DNA from: Flavobacterium algicola
GTDB lineage: Bacteria; Bacteroidota; Bacteroidia; Flavobacteriales; Flavobacteriaceae
Direction of reading: 5' to 3'
Length of the DNA stretch: 64,000 nt
Assembly: GCF_022399565.1 (NCBI RefSeq)
Contig: NZ_JAJTUT010000001.1
Span: 1,043,336-1,107,335 of the forward strand
The translations under genes and the position numbers were made by a program. Within the stretch, counting starts at the first letter, position 1; every line of letters starts with the position of its first letter. Below the pieces are notes generated by a model, which was not told the DNA's origin, did no database searches, and was given only the letters and a program-made list of their open reading frames with translations. Of this stretch, positions 6,931 through 16,090 are shown in pieces.

Positions 6931-8415
6931 ATGGCGAAATCTTATTATCTAAATGCTGAAAATCTAACACTACTGCCTAAAGATGTTGCTATCCCATCAT
7001 ACGATAGAAATCAAATTAACACCAGTATTTTACACATAGGCGTAAGTAACTTTCACCGATCCCATCAAGCTTATTACGTACATGAGTTGATTGATAAGTA
7101 CAAAGAACTAAACTACGGAATTTGCGGTGTTGATTTATTGGAGTCCGATCGAAAAATATATAGTGTTTTAAAAGATCAAGACGGACTTTTTACACTTTAC
7201 ACCAAAGAAAATAACGGTGCTCATAAAGCAAAAATAATAGGCTCAATTGTCGAATATTTTTATGGACCTGAAAACCCATTGGCCGTAATCGAAAAGATGG
7301 CCAATCCGAATATCGAAATTATCTCTTTGACGATTGCAGAAGATGGTTATCATCTAAAAGAAATTACAGGGGAGTTTGACATCAACCATCCTGCAGTGAC
7401 CGAAGATATTAAAAACCCTTTTAGCCCTAAAACCGTTTTTGGATATTTGACACAGTCATTTAAATTAAGGAAACTAAGAAACCTACCGGGTTGCACCATT
7501 TTGTCCTGCGACAATATTAAATCAAATGGAGATACAATGAGGCAGTCGCTATATAATTATGTAAGCAAGACAGAGCCAGATCTTTTGGATTGGATTAAAG
7601 CCAATACGAGCTTTCCCAACACGATGGTCGATAGAATTACACCTATCACAAATTCAGCAGATATTCAGACGCTTAAAGAAGATTTTTTTATTGATGACCA
7701 ATGGCCGGTCGTTTGCGAAGCTTTCTCACAATGGGTAATCGAAGATAAATTTATTCATAGCAGACCTGTCTGGGATAAAGTAGGCGTGCAGTACACAGAC
7801 AATATCACACCGTTTGAAAACATGAAATTGCGTCTGTTAAACGCCAGTCATACTATTCTAGGTATTCTAGGGACTTTACATGGATACAAAACAGTATACG
7901 AGACCTCAAAGGACGAAGATTTTATGCTTTTTCTTAAAAAATTTCTAGATAACGAGGTAACCCCAACACTTACCGACTCTGACAAAGAAAGAATTGAGAG
8001 CTATAAAAAGAATTTAATTTTTAGGTTTCGAAATCCACATATCAATGACCAATTATTTCGTATCTGTCAAGAGAGTTCTGCTAAGATTCCGTTGTTTGTA
8101 TTGCCTACCATAAATCATCAATTAGCAAATGATAAGAATGTTAAAAGTGCAGCATTTATTATTGCCGCCTGGGCAAAATACAATGATGGTGTTGATGATA
8201 ATGATCATCCGTATGACATTATAGATACCAAGAGTGGTACTTTGATTAGAACCGCAGCACTTTCGATACAAAACCCTTTGAAGTTTATCGAAATCAAATC
8301 TATTTTTGACGATCTAAGCACCAAAGAAGATTTTGTTACTCATTATCTCGAAGCACTAAGTTTGCTAAGAGAAAATACAGTGAAAAGTTCCATTCAAATG
8401 TGGAATGTCTCTTAG
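6931..8415 (+). CDS. mannitol 2-dehydrogenase-family polyol dehydrogenase (copy 1)
   Basis: At 494 aa it is the usual size of polyol-specific long-chain dehydrogenases. The N-terminal Rossmann region contains IGVSNFHRSHQAYY (about residues 30-43), matching the family's G-x-G-x-FHRxH nucleotide-binding loop with SN in place of GG. The catalytic K-x4-N-x2-H pattern is present in MKLRLLNASHTILG (about 297-310). SCDNI and VDRITP are family landmarks. Members oxidise mannitol, arabitol or similar polyols, or reduce hexuronates, with NAD(H); mannitol to fructose is the most likely reaction given the neighbours. It is a paralogue of the dehydrogenase at 9547 and is transcribed alone, divergent from the NUDIX regulator. 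Confidence 0.85.
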   Translation: MAKSYYLNAENLTLLPKDVAIPSYDRNQINTSILHIGVSNFHRSHQAYYVHELIDKYKELNYGICGVDLLESDRKIYSVLKDQDGLFTLYTKENNGAHKAKIIGSIVEYFYGPENPLAVIEKMANPNIEIISLTIAEDGYHLKEITGEFDINHPAVTEDIKNPFSPKTVFGYLTQSFKLRKLRNLPGCTILSCDNIKSNGDTMRQSLYNYVSKTEPDLLDWIKANTSFPNTMVDRITPITNSADIQTLKEDFFIDDQWPVVCEAFSQWVIEDKFIHSRPVWDKVGVQYTDNITPFENMKLRLLNASHTILGILGTLHGYKTVYETSKDEDFMLFLKKFLDNEVTPTLTDSDKERIESYKKNLIFRFRNPHINDQLFRICQESSAKIPLFVLPTINHQLANDKNVKSAAFIIAAWAKYNDGVDDNDHPYDIIDTKSGTLIRTAALSIQNPLKFIEIKSIFDDLSTKEDFVTHYLEALSLLRENTVKSSIQMWNVS

Positions 8416-8449
8416 AAATTAGTTCGAAAATTACACTTTACTGCATAAA

Positions 8450-8479
8450 AAAACTTCATGATGGCTATCATGAAGTTTT
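8450..8479. terminator. bidirectional rho-independent terminator
   Basis: A 13-bp perfect stem (8450-8462 and 8467-8479) with a GGCT loop. The minus strand reads into seven T, and the plus strand into TTTTAA. It lies between the convergent ends of the polyol dehydrogenase (8415) and the kinase operon (8654). A second, weaker inverted repeat (8569-8581 and 8608-8620) lies nearer the kinase. Confidence 0.8.
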
Positions 8480-8653
8480 AACGACAAATTCTAAAAAAGT
8501 TCAAGTTAAAAATTGTAATAATTTGAATTAATAATACTTGCAAAAACAAGACTATTTTAAAAATATAACCATTAAGAAATTAAGAAATACTTTGACGAAA
8601 TACTCAAAATTCCTTAATGGAGAAACATCTATATTATATCGTAGAAGCTTCGA

Positions 8654-9547
8654 TTAAGAAACTGTCTTTCCCATTAATTTATTGATTTCCGATTCTTCAA
8701 TTTTTGGATTTGCTCCCTCATGGCTTGCTACCAAAGCACCAATTGCACAAGCGTAATCAATCGCCTCTTGTGGATCTGATTTTTTGACCAACTTATTGAT
8801 TAGTGTTCCTAAAAATGAATCTCCTGCACCTACTGTATCGGCAACCGTGATTTTATATCCAGCATTGGAGTAAAACTCTCCTTCAAAATACAAGATAGCT
8901 CCTTTACTTCCCAAGGTTACACATATACAATCTGTATTGGTTTTTTGAGCAATAAACAAAATAGTAACCTCTAATGTTTGAGAATCTGAACCAAGTAAGC
9001 CAGCGATTTCGAAAATTTCGTCATCATTGAATTTAATAAAATTGGCTTCATTCATCAAATGTGACAATACATCTGCGCTGTAGTAAGGCTTGCGTAGATT
9101 AACATCAAACACTTTGTACTTTGCTACTTTTAAAAGCTCGTATAATGTGGCTCTAGACACTAAATCTCTAGAAGCCAAACTGCCGTAAACAAATACATCA
9201 GATTCTTGAGTAAGTTCAATCGCAGCATCTGTCAAGGCTATTTTATCCCAAGCACGTGGTTGCATAATATCGTAAGAAGCAGATCCTGACTCATCCAGCA
9301 CTACTTTTACTTTACCAGTTTTATAATTGGCATCAAGTTGAACCCCTTTGGTTTCTACATTGTTTTCTTTCATAAAGTCAAGCAAAAGCTCTCCTTTTTG
9401 ATCAACTCCAACACTACTAATTACCGCTACTTGATTTTGCATTGATTGCAATCTAACAGCTACATTAAGTGGTGCTCCTCCAATTTTTTTATGAGTTGGA
9501 AATTCATCCCATAAAATTTCTCCAAAACAGGTTGCCTTTATCATCAT
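8654..9547 (-). CDS. PfkB-family carbohydrate kinase, probable fructokinase
   Basis: The 297-aa ribokinase-fold protein has the N-terminal sugar-binding motif IGGAPLNVAVRL (about residues 21-32) and the C-terminal PfkB signature DTVGAGDSFLGTLI (about 235-248) with the catalytic Asp. As the last gene of the polyol operon after the dehydrogenase, it would phosphorylate the fructose made from mannitol to fructose 6-phosphate. The assignment to fructose is contextual. Its first ATG overlaps the stop of the preceding dehydrogenase (TAATG); a second ATG follows directly, so either start is possible. Confidence 0.88.
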   Translation of the reverse strand: MMIKATCFGEILWDEFPTHKKIGGAPLNVAVRLQSMQNQVAVISSVGVDQKGELLLDFMKENNVETKGVQLDANYKTGKVKVVLDESGSASYDIMQPRAWDKIALTDAAIELTQESDVFVYGSLASRDLVSRATLYELLKVAKYKVFDVNLRKPYYSADVLSHLMNEANFIKFNDDEIFEIAGLLGSDSQTLEVTILFIAQKTNTDCICVTLGSKGAILYFEGEFYSNAGYKITVADTVGAGDSFLGTLINKLVKKSDPQEAIDYACAIGALVASHEGANPKIEESEINKLMGKTVS

Positions 9548-11040
9548 TATTTACTTAAAGATTTGCTATTCAACTCTACTACACACTTTTTGACCCCAAA
9601 AGATACAATATCTTTGTAAGATTTTGCAAAAGCATCTACAAAAACATCTGATTTACTCAAGTTTCCAAATACAGCTTCTAGCTCTAAAAATGCTTTTGGA
9701 TTGGTTTGTGCCAATTTAGCCTGTGCAAAAAGTATCTCTTGCAATGCATCTTTGATGTTGATTGCCTCGTTTTTCTCATTGTAACCTAAACTATAGATGG
9801 CCCAAGCCGCGATCACAAATGATGCATGACTTACTGCTTGATCACCTTTTAATTGTTCTTGTACCGTTGGTAAAATAAACTTAGGGATTTTGGCAGAACA
9901 CTCAGAGCAAATTCTATCAATTTGATCTTTGATGTAAATATTGCTAAAACGATTAATCAAAGTTTGTTTGTAGGCTGTTAAGTCCATTCCGTCTAGATCA
10001 CGAAGAATTGGCGTTACCTCAACATCTAAATAATTAGCTAAGAAAGTTCCAACTGCAGGATCTGTCACCGCTTCATCAATAGTAGCATACCCTAACAAAC
10101 TTCCTAGAATCCCAACCACAGAGTGACCTGCGTTTAACAATCCTAATTTCATTTTTTCAAAAGGAGCCACATTTTTTACAAATTGAACGCCAACAGCCTC
10201 CAAATTTGGTCTACCTGCAATAAAGTCATCCTCTATTACCCATTGTTGAAAAGATTCGCAAACCACTGGCCATTGATCTTCTATGCCCGATACTTCTTTA
10301 AGTTCAGCAATATCAGCAGGCATAGTTGCAGGTGTAATTCTGTCAACCATACTGTTTGGGAACGAAACATTACTTTCGATCCAAGCTAATAATTGCGGTT
10401 CTGCAAATGCCACATACGACAAAAGCATTTTTTTGGTTACATGTCCGTTACCTTCAATGTTATCACATGAAAGAATAGTTACTGCACCTGTATTTTGTTC
10501 TTTTCTTAATTTTAATGCTTGCGTTAAATAACCGAAGATTGTTTTTGGATCTTCTGGGTTTTTACTGTCGTGAATAATTTGAGGATTATCCAAGTTAAAC
10601 TCACCAGTAGCTTCATTTAAATTATAACCGCCTTCAGTAATTGTTAGAGTTATAATCTTAACGTCTGGATTTGCCATTTTTTCGATTACCGCCTTAGGAC
10701 TATCTGGAGCAAATAGATATTCGACGATTGATCCTATTACTCTTTTTGTCAATGTACCATCAAGCTCTTTTACAACCAGTGTATACAAACCATCTTGATC
10801 CTTAAGCGTATTGTATATTTTTTGATCAAAAGACAATAAGGCTACTCCACAAATACCCCAATTTGAGTTGGATTCGTCGTGTAATAATTGATCTAAGTAC
10901 ATGGCTTCGTGCGCTCTATGGAACCCACCAACACCAACATGAACAATACCTGCTTTTACATTTGATCTGTTGTATCTTGGCACAGAAACCCCCGCAGTAA
11001 GTTCTTTCAAACTACTGTTATTTAATTTATGATTTGTCAT
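9547..11040 (-). CDS. mannitol 2-dehydrogenase-family polyol dehydrogenase (copy 2)
   Basis: The 497-aa product has the complete family signature GVGGFHRAHEAMYLDQLL (about residues 36-53) for NAD binding and MKLGLLNAGHSVVG (about 300-313) carrying the catalytic Lys, Asn and His. Similarity to the 6931 gene extends over the whole length (GSIVEY, KMANP, SCDNI, FPNxMVDRITP, DQWPVVCE). Lying between the ABC permease (5-bp gap) and the fructokinase (overlapping start), it is the catabolic enzyme of this operon, probably NAD-dependent oxidation of mannitol or a related polyol to the ketose in the cytoplasm. Fructuronate reductase activity cannot be excluded from sequence alone. Confidence 0.88.
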   Translation of the reverse strand: MTNHKLNNSSLKELTAGVSVPRYNRSNVKAGIVHVGVGGFHRAHEAMYLDQLLHDESNSNWGICGVALLSFDQKIYNTLKDQDGLYTLVVKELDGTLTKRVIGSIVEYLFAPDSPKAVIEKMANPDVKIITLTITEGGYNLNEATGEFNLDNPQIIHDSKNPEDPKTIFGYLTQALKLRKEQNTGAVTILSCDNIEGNGHVTKKMLLSYVAFAEPQLLAWIESNVSFPNSMVDRITPATMPADIAELKEVSGIEDQWPVVCESFQQWVIEDDFIAGRPNLEAVGVQFVKNVAPFEKMKLGLLNAGHSVVGILGSLLGYATIDEAVTDPAVGTFLANYLDVEVTPILRDLDGMDLTAYKQTLINRFSNIYIKDQIDRICSECSAKIPKFILPTVQEQLKGDQAVSHASFVIAAWAIYSLGYNEKNEAINIKDALQEILFAQAKLAQTNPKAFLELEAVFGNLSKSDVFVDAFAKSYKDIVSFGVKKCVVELNSKSLSK

Positions 11041-11045
11041 GATTA

Positions 11046-12017
11046 CTATTTTTTGCTTTCGATTTTTTGAAACAATACGGCTAAGATGATGATAGCTCCT
11101 TTTACAACTTGTTGCGGATAAGAAGGAACATTAAGAAGATTTAATATATTACCTATTAATCCCAATATTAATACACCCATAAGTGTGTTTACTGCATTCC
11201 CTTTACCACCATTAAGACTTGCACCACCAATAACAACAGCTGCAATGGCATCTAATTCCCAAGAAAAACCCATGTTTGGAGAACCTAAATTGGTTCTTGA
11301 AGCGGTGATAATTGCGGCAACAGCAGCTAAAGAACCTGATATTGCATATACTAAAAACTTATATTTACTTACTTTTATTCCAGATAAACGAGAAGCTTCC
11401 TCATTACTACCCATTGCGATTACCAATCTTCCAAACACATTGTATTTTAACATTACTGCAGCCAAGGCAACGATAATAAAAAATACGATTGCAATATTTG
11501 GAACAAATAAAGTAGAGTTATTTGCAAAATCAGACATAAATGAACCTCCTGGAGAATTGAAAGTTACAGGAGAACCTTTTGAATAAATAAAACCCAAACC
11601 TCTAGCAATCGTCATTAATGCTAAAGTTGCAATAAATGGTGCCATTTTTTGATAGGCTACCAAATACCCTGAGAAACTACCCAGAGCGAATCCTAGTACT
11701 ATCGTTAATAAGATAGCAACAGGCAAAATCACCACATTTATTAAAATGGCAAAAGTAACGGCTAATAGAGCTACAAGTGAACCAACTGATAAATCAATAC
11801 CACCGGTTAAGATTACAATTAGCATCGCAATACTTACTACCCCGATTCCCGATACTTGTTTTAATAAATTTGAAAGGTTGGTTTCTGTAAAAAAAACATC
11901 CGATATGAAGGCTGAAAAAATTACTAGAAGAAGAAAAATAAAGATCGTATTGTGCTTAATCACAAACTTCAATATTCCGCCTAAACCATTTGCTTGTTTA
12001 TTTATAGATGTATTCAT
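11046..12017 (-). CDS. ABC transporter permease, ribose/polyol type (RbsC-like)
   Basis: The 323-aa inner-membrane protein has about eight to ten hydrophobic segments. It carries the family motifs GGIDLSVGSLVAL (about residues 72-84), MTIARGLGF, and near the end GANxxxxG-like AAVVIGGASLNGGKGNAV, the loop that contacts the ATPase. It belongs to the carbohydrate-uptake-2 (ribose/xylose/galactose) permeases, forming a homodimer with the RbsA-type ATPase encoded just upstream. The operon context makes a polyol the likely substrate. Confidence 0.9.
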   Translation of the reverse strand: MNTSINKQANGLGGILKFVIKHNTIFIFLLLVIFSAFISDVFFTETNLSNLLKQVSGIGVVSIAMLIVILTGGIDLSVGSLVALLAVTFAILINVVILPVAILLTIVLGFALGSFSGYLVAYQKMAPFIATLALMTIARGLGFIYSKGSPVTFNSPGGSFMSDFANNSTLFVPNIAIVFFIIVALAAVMLKYNVFGRLVIAMGSNEEASRLSGIKVSKYKFLVYAISGSLAAVAAIITASRTNLGSPNMGFSWELDAIAAVVIGGASLNGGKGNAVNTLMGVLILGLIGNILNLLNVPSYPQQVVKGAIIILAVLFQKIESKK

Positions 12018-12044
12018 TTTTTATATTTTTAATGTTATTAGTGT

Positions 12045-13562
12045 TTATTCTTTTAATTCTTCGCCAATAGAATATCTTAAAATATTTTCTTCAGTGAATT
12101 TCTCTTTTGGCAATTCGCCAAATATAGATCCTTTGTGCATGACTAGAATTCGGTCTGCAATTCCCATAATCTCAGGCATATCTGAAGAAATAACAATAAC
12201 ACCAACTCCTTTTTTTGCAACTTCATTTATGAGGTTATATATTTCTATTTTCGCCCCAACATCAACCCCTCTTGTTGGTTCATCAATAATAATTAACTTA
12301 CTATCAATACTCAACCATTTTGCCAGCGCAACCTTTTGCTGGTTACCACCAGATAAGTTTTTAACGTCAACTTCACTGCTTGGCGTTTTAATATTTAGTT
12401 TACTTATCAAACCACGAACATTCTCACATTCTTTTTGATTATTGATAAATCCTAACTTACTTGAGATAGGTTTAAAACTAGTAATACTGATATTGCTTCT
12501 AATCGAAAGTGGTAAAAACACTCCTTCTTCCTTTCTATCTTCAGACACAAATCCAATTTCATGCTTGACAGCATCAAAAGGCGAATCAGTTTTGATTATT
12601 TTACCGTTTAGAATTAAGGTCCCCGATTTCTTTTTATCGGCACCAAAAATAAGTTTTGCCATTTCGGTTCTTCCACTACCTCCCAATCCTGCAATTCCTA
12701 AGACTTCACCTGGATGAACAGAGAATGAAACATCTTTTACAAAACCATCACTCCCAAAAAGGTTTTGGACTTCAAAAACCGGAGCTAAATCTTCTCTTGC
12801 ATCACGTGTTGGATACAACTCATCTAAATCACGACCAATCATCAATTTTATTACATTGTCTTTGGTAATATCTTTGGTAGCCATACTACCGGTATCTACA
12901 CCATCCTTAAGAACTGTGATGGTATCGGCAATCTTAAATATCTCATCCAAATGGTGTGAGATATAGATAATTGACATTCCTTCACTCTTTAACCTTAATA
13001 AATTTGCAAATAACTTTTTGGCATCATTAGGGTCAAAAACCGTTGTTGGCTCATCTAGAATCAACACCTTTGTATCTTCAGATAATGCTTTGGCTATCTC
13101 TACCACTTGTTTTTGAACGATGCTTAAGTCTCTCACTTTCGCACCAGCATCAATAACAAAACCCAAAGAGTCAATTAGTTCCTGAGCATCTTTGGTGATT
13201 TGTTTCCAATTCATCCAAAATTTACTTGCTCCTAATTTGTGTAGGTAAATATTTTCAGCAACTGATAAATCATTTACCAATGACAATTCTTGATATACAA
13301 CACTAATACCTAATACTTGTCCGTCGTGTGTGTTTTTTGGATTAATTTCTACGCCGTTAAGCAAAACTGTTCCATTATCTCTTTGATGAACACCACTTAG
13401 GATTTTTACTAAAGTAGACTTCCCTGCTCCATTTTCCCCGAGCAATGCGTGTATCTCTCCAGGCTTGACTTTTAAATTTACACCTTGCAAAACAGAAACT
13501 ACCCCAAAACTTTTGGTAATTCCGATCATTTCAACTCGGTACTCACTTTTCATATTTTCCAT
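12045..13562 (-). CDS. sugar ABC transporter ATP-binding protein (RbsA-like, two ATPase domains)
   Basis: The 505-aa protein has two tandem nucleotide-binding domains as in RbsA/MglA. The first has Walker A GENGAGKST (about residues 41-49) and Walker B VLILDEPT (about 165). The second has the family's degenerate Walker A GLGGSGRTE (about 291), the signature LSGGNQQK (about 402) and LIIIDEPTRGVDVG (about 423). It energises uptake through the permease encoded next. The 27-bp spacing to the permease gene fits one operon transcript. Confidence 0.93.
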   Translation of the reverse strand: MENMKSEYRVEMIGITKSFGVVSVLQGVNLKVKPGEIHALLGENGAGKSTLVKILSGVHQRDNGTVLLNGVEINPKNTHDGQVLGISVVYQELSLVNDLSVAENIYLHKLGASKFWMNWKQITKDAQELIDSLGFVIDAGAKVRDLSIVQKQVVEIAKALSEDTKVLILDEPTTVFDPNDAKKLFANLLRLKSEGMSIIYISHHLDEIFKIADTITVLKDGVDTGSMATKDITKDNVIKLMIGRDLDELYPTRDAREDLAPVFEVQNLFGSDGFVKDVSFSVHPGEVLGIAGLGGSGRTEMAKLIFGADKKKSGTLILNGKIIKTDSPFDAVKHEIGFVSEDRKEEGVFLPLSIRSNISITSFKPISSKLGFINNQKECENVRGLISKLNIKTPSSEVDVKNLSGGNQQKVALAKWLSIDSKLIIIDEPTRGVDVGAKIEIYNLINEVAKKGVGVIVISSDMPEIMGIADRILVMHKGSIFGELPKEKFTEENILRYSIGEELKE

Positions 13563-13637
13563 ACTACTTTAGTTTTATTATCCCTCTGGGTGAAATTATT
13601 AAACAACATAACTTACACCCAGCGGGTTTTTATTAGA

Positions 13638-14687
13638 TTAAAACAATGCTTTTGGGTCGTAATATTTAGCTGCATTTTCCTTTGTAATTAACAATGGCGG
13701 TGTAAACGAAATTTTAGAAAAATCTCTTTTACCATTGATATATTGAATGGCAGCTTCAACAGAATTGATTCCGATTTGCACAGGGCTGTTCATTGCAGTA
13801 CAACCGTAAAAATCAGTATCCATAATGTATTTGATTGCTTCTTTTTGACCGTCTGCACCAGCAACGATTAAGATATCATCTGTTTTTCCTGCTTTTGCAA
13901 TTGCTTTTATCGCACCTAATACACATACATCAGATTCTGTAATAACAACATTCACATCTGGGTGTGCTACCAATACATCTTCCATCGCTTTTTGCCCACC
14001 TGCATATGTCCACTCTGTGTAAGCTTGTGTAACTACATTAAGGTTGATATATCCTAAAGTTCTCAATTGTTCCTCTGTAATACCTTGTAACAATCCTTGT
14101 TTGCGTGTTTTACCAACTGGGTTTCCAGCATTACCACTCAACAAAGCGATATTCATTTTTTTACTTCCGAATTTTTTGGCAGCCCATGCTCCAGCTAATT
14201 CACCGTTTGCTAAATTATTTGATTGAATTGTAGTTACAAATTCTGCAGATGGGTTGATAGAACTGTCAATAATAAATACTGGAATTCCAGCTTTTGCAGC
14301 TACTTTAGTAACCTCAACCAATGCGTCTGGATCTTTTGGGTTTAACAATAAAGCATCAACACCTTTTGTTATTAAATCTTCACAAGCTGCAATTTGCTTG
14401 CTGATATCACCTTGACCGTCTGCTGACAAAAACACCATTCCGTTTGCCTCTGTAGTTTCTTTTATACTTGTCAAAAGTGCTTGGTAATATGGTGCATCCA
14501 ATGATGGAGAACAATATCCAATTTTCAATCCTTTTAAGTCTTTTGCACTTTCGAATTTCATTCCAGCACTTGGCGTTGCTACTGCATCACCTTCAGCAGT
14601 TTTTTCTTTATCGATACAACTAGTTGCAGAGGCAACAATTGCCAACATCAATAGTGGCTTAACCATTCTTTTTAATAATGTTTTCAT
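13638..14687 (-). CDS. sugar-binding lipoprotein of ABC transporter (RbsB-like)
   Basis: The 349-aa product has a lipoprotein signal with lipobox ATSC (Cys about residue 24) and then a type I periplasmic-binding fold: LKGLKIGYCSPSLDAPYYQAL, DLITKGVDALLLNPKDPDAL and VVITESDVCVLGAIKAI are typical of ribose/xylose-type binding proteins. The lipid anchor would hold it at the outer face of the inner membrane near the permease. It is the second gene of the polyol operon, 39 bp after the outer-membrane protein gene. Substrate is inferred from the downstream dehydrogenase and kinase. Confidence 0.9.
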   Translation of the reverse strand: MKTLLKRMVKPLLMLAIVASATSCIDKEKTAEGDAVATPSAGMKFESAKDLKGLKIGYCSPSLDAPYYQALLTSIKETTEANGMVFLSADGQGDISKQIAACEDLITKGVDALLLNPKDPDALVEVTKVAAKAGIPVFIIDSSINPSAEFVTTIQSNNLANGELAGAWAAKKFGSKKMNIALLSGNAGNPVGKTRKQGLLQGITEEQLRTLGYINLNVVTQAYTEWTYAGGQKAMEDVLVAHPDVNVVITESDVCVLGAIKAIAKAGKTDDILIVAGADGQKEAIKYIMDTDFYGCTAMNSPVQIGINSVEAAIQYINGKRDFSKISFTPPLLITKENAAKYYDPKALF

Positions 14688-14726
14688 ATCTTGTAGTTTT
14701 GTTTGTTAATTTAAAATTTACTTTAA

Positions 14727-15584
14727 TTAAAATATTTTTGCAGCAACTTGTAGTACTGTTTTTTGTTTTTCTGGATTCCACATTGCTGTTACGTCAACTG
14801 GTAATACATAACTTCCTAGAGCGACTTTTTTGGTAAGCGTTGCTCCAACGTTGATAAGATTTCCTTTACCTTCTGTATAAAACGTTTTATCTGTTATAAA
14901 AGACCAGGCTCCTCCTGCAAAAAGTGATAGTCTATTATTTCCTTTTTCCCATACTTTACTTTTAACTTCTAAGTAATGCGTGTATGAATCTTTAAAAGAG
15001 CCATCAGATTGCACCTCATAATCTCCAGAACCACCAGCCAAAATTGTAGCAAAATATAGAGAGGTGCTTTTTGTTAGTTGGTAACCAAAGTTTAAATCTA
15101 CAAAATTATATCCTTGTCTTTTATCATAACTCCAGTAGTGTAAAACATCTCCTCTTTCTTCAACACCTGTATAGTTATTATGAGAAACTGCTTCTATAAA
15201 AAATTTATCTGAAAAACGGTATGCTGTATAGATTGAGAATTCTTTGTAGTGTGCGCTAACTTGATCTCCAGCTTTATTAGTTACATCAGATGCTGCACCC
15301 GCACCACCCCATACACCAAATGTGAATTTTTTGTCACGAGTATTGTATTCTAAGTTTGTAGCAACCATTGGCCCAGGTGTTACAACGAATCCATGCCAAA
15401 GGTGCATGTTCTTCAATTGAAGCCCAAAGCTAAAAGGCTCATAATCATCTTCTGCCATCGCTTTATCTTGTGCTTGTATTGTATTTGCACCGAAAAGCAT
15501 TCCTAAAGCTACTACTTGTAAAGTTAGTCTTTTTTTAAGTTTTGCTCCATTAGTGAACGACGTGAAGCTGTTTACTTTTTTCAT
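14727..15584 (-). CDS. outer-membrane beta-barrel protein, first gene of polyol operon
   Basis: The 285-aa product has a long N-region before a cleavable signal (VALGMLFGANTIQAQ, cut near residue 39). It is followed by alternating aromatic strands such as FSIYTAYRFSDKFFIEAVSHNNY and YNFVDLNFGYQL, ending in LQVAAKIF with the terminal Phe typical of barrels. It carries no TonB plug. Being first in the operon with an ABC importer, it may act as the outer-membrane diffusion channel for the polyol, replacing the SusC/D pair usual in this phylum. Function is inferred from position. Confidence 0.65.
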   Translation of the reverse strand: MKKVNSFTSFTNGAKLKKRLTLQVVALGMLFGANTIQAQDKAMAEDDYEPFSFGLQLKNMHLWHGFVVTPGPMVATNLEYNTRDKKFTFGVWGGAGAASDVTNKAGDQVSAHYKEFSIYTAYRFSDKFFIEAVSHNNYTGVEERGDVLHYWSYDKRQGYNFVDLNFGYQLTKSTSLYFATILAGGSGDYEVQSDGSFKDSYTHYLEVKSKVWEKGNNRLSLFAGGAWSFITDKTFYTEGKGNLINVGATLTKKVALGSYVLPVDVTAMWNPEKQKTVLQVAAKIF

Positions 15585-15636
15585 AATTAATGATTTGTGT
15601 TTAGTTAATTTGTTTCTGTGGTTGTTTGTAATAAAA

Positions 15637-15655
15637 CGTATTATCTACGCTTTAA
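15637..15655 (+). promoter_or_regulatory. candidate regulator site, copy 2, at the polyol operon promoter
   Basis: CGTA 15637-15640, six bases, ACG 15647-15649, C and TTTAA. It lies just downstream (in the minus direction) of the TATCTTTG box at 15661-15668, about where transcription would begin, a position that suits a repressor. It matches copy 1 at 6891 in spacing and flank. Confidence 0.5.
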
Positions 15656-15787
15656 TAAAACAAAGATAGAATTAAATTTGACATAAATATTTTTTTTATG
15701 CCTTAAAAAAACATTTAATTCATTTATAAGATCACATTATTGACATAAAACCATATTTTACAAGGGATAAACATCAATTTCTTATTA

Positions 15788-15805
15788 CGTATATTTTACG
15801 TTTAA
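15788..15805 (+). promoter_or_regulatory. candidate regulator site, copy 3, distal
   Basis: CGTA 15788-15791, six bases, ACG 15798-15800, T and TTAA. It includes the dyad ACGTA-N5-TACGT. It lies about 150 bp upstream of copy 2, a distance that could allow looping. It differs from the other two by one T in the flank. Confidence 0.4.
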
Positions 15806-16090
15806 TATTGAGTAAAAGAAAGAAAAATCAACTATTACGATAGAGTTGGTAATGAAAATTGAGTGGAATTCTATAAATTAGTACTGCTAAATAGTGTAAA
15901 ATGGAATCAAAAAAGTTAGCAAGAGCCATCGTCACTTATAATTTTGCATCGAGCTGTTGCATACAATTGAGTCTCTCAACAAGATACTCATTTTCAACAC
16001 TATATGAAGAGTAAATCCTAATAAAATCCTAAACTCCTTTAAAACTAGGAATCTGTTTTGTACATTTGTATATACAAACATTAAAGTACA

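Larger units (their letters stand above)
15585..16090. other. regulatory gap between polyol operon and DsbA-like gene
   Basis: This 506-bp AT-rich gap holds the polyol operon promoter (TATCTTTG -7 box on the minus strand, 15661-15668), two copies of the CGTA-N6-ACGY motif, and TACATTTG (16061-16068), a -7 box for the gene at 16091. A 60-codon minus-strand ORF (15932-16114) overlaps that promoter and looks accidental. Nothing else was supported. Confidence 0.5.
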
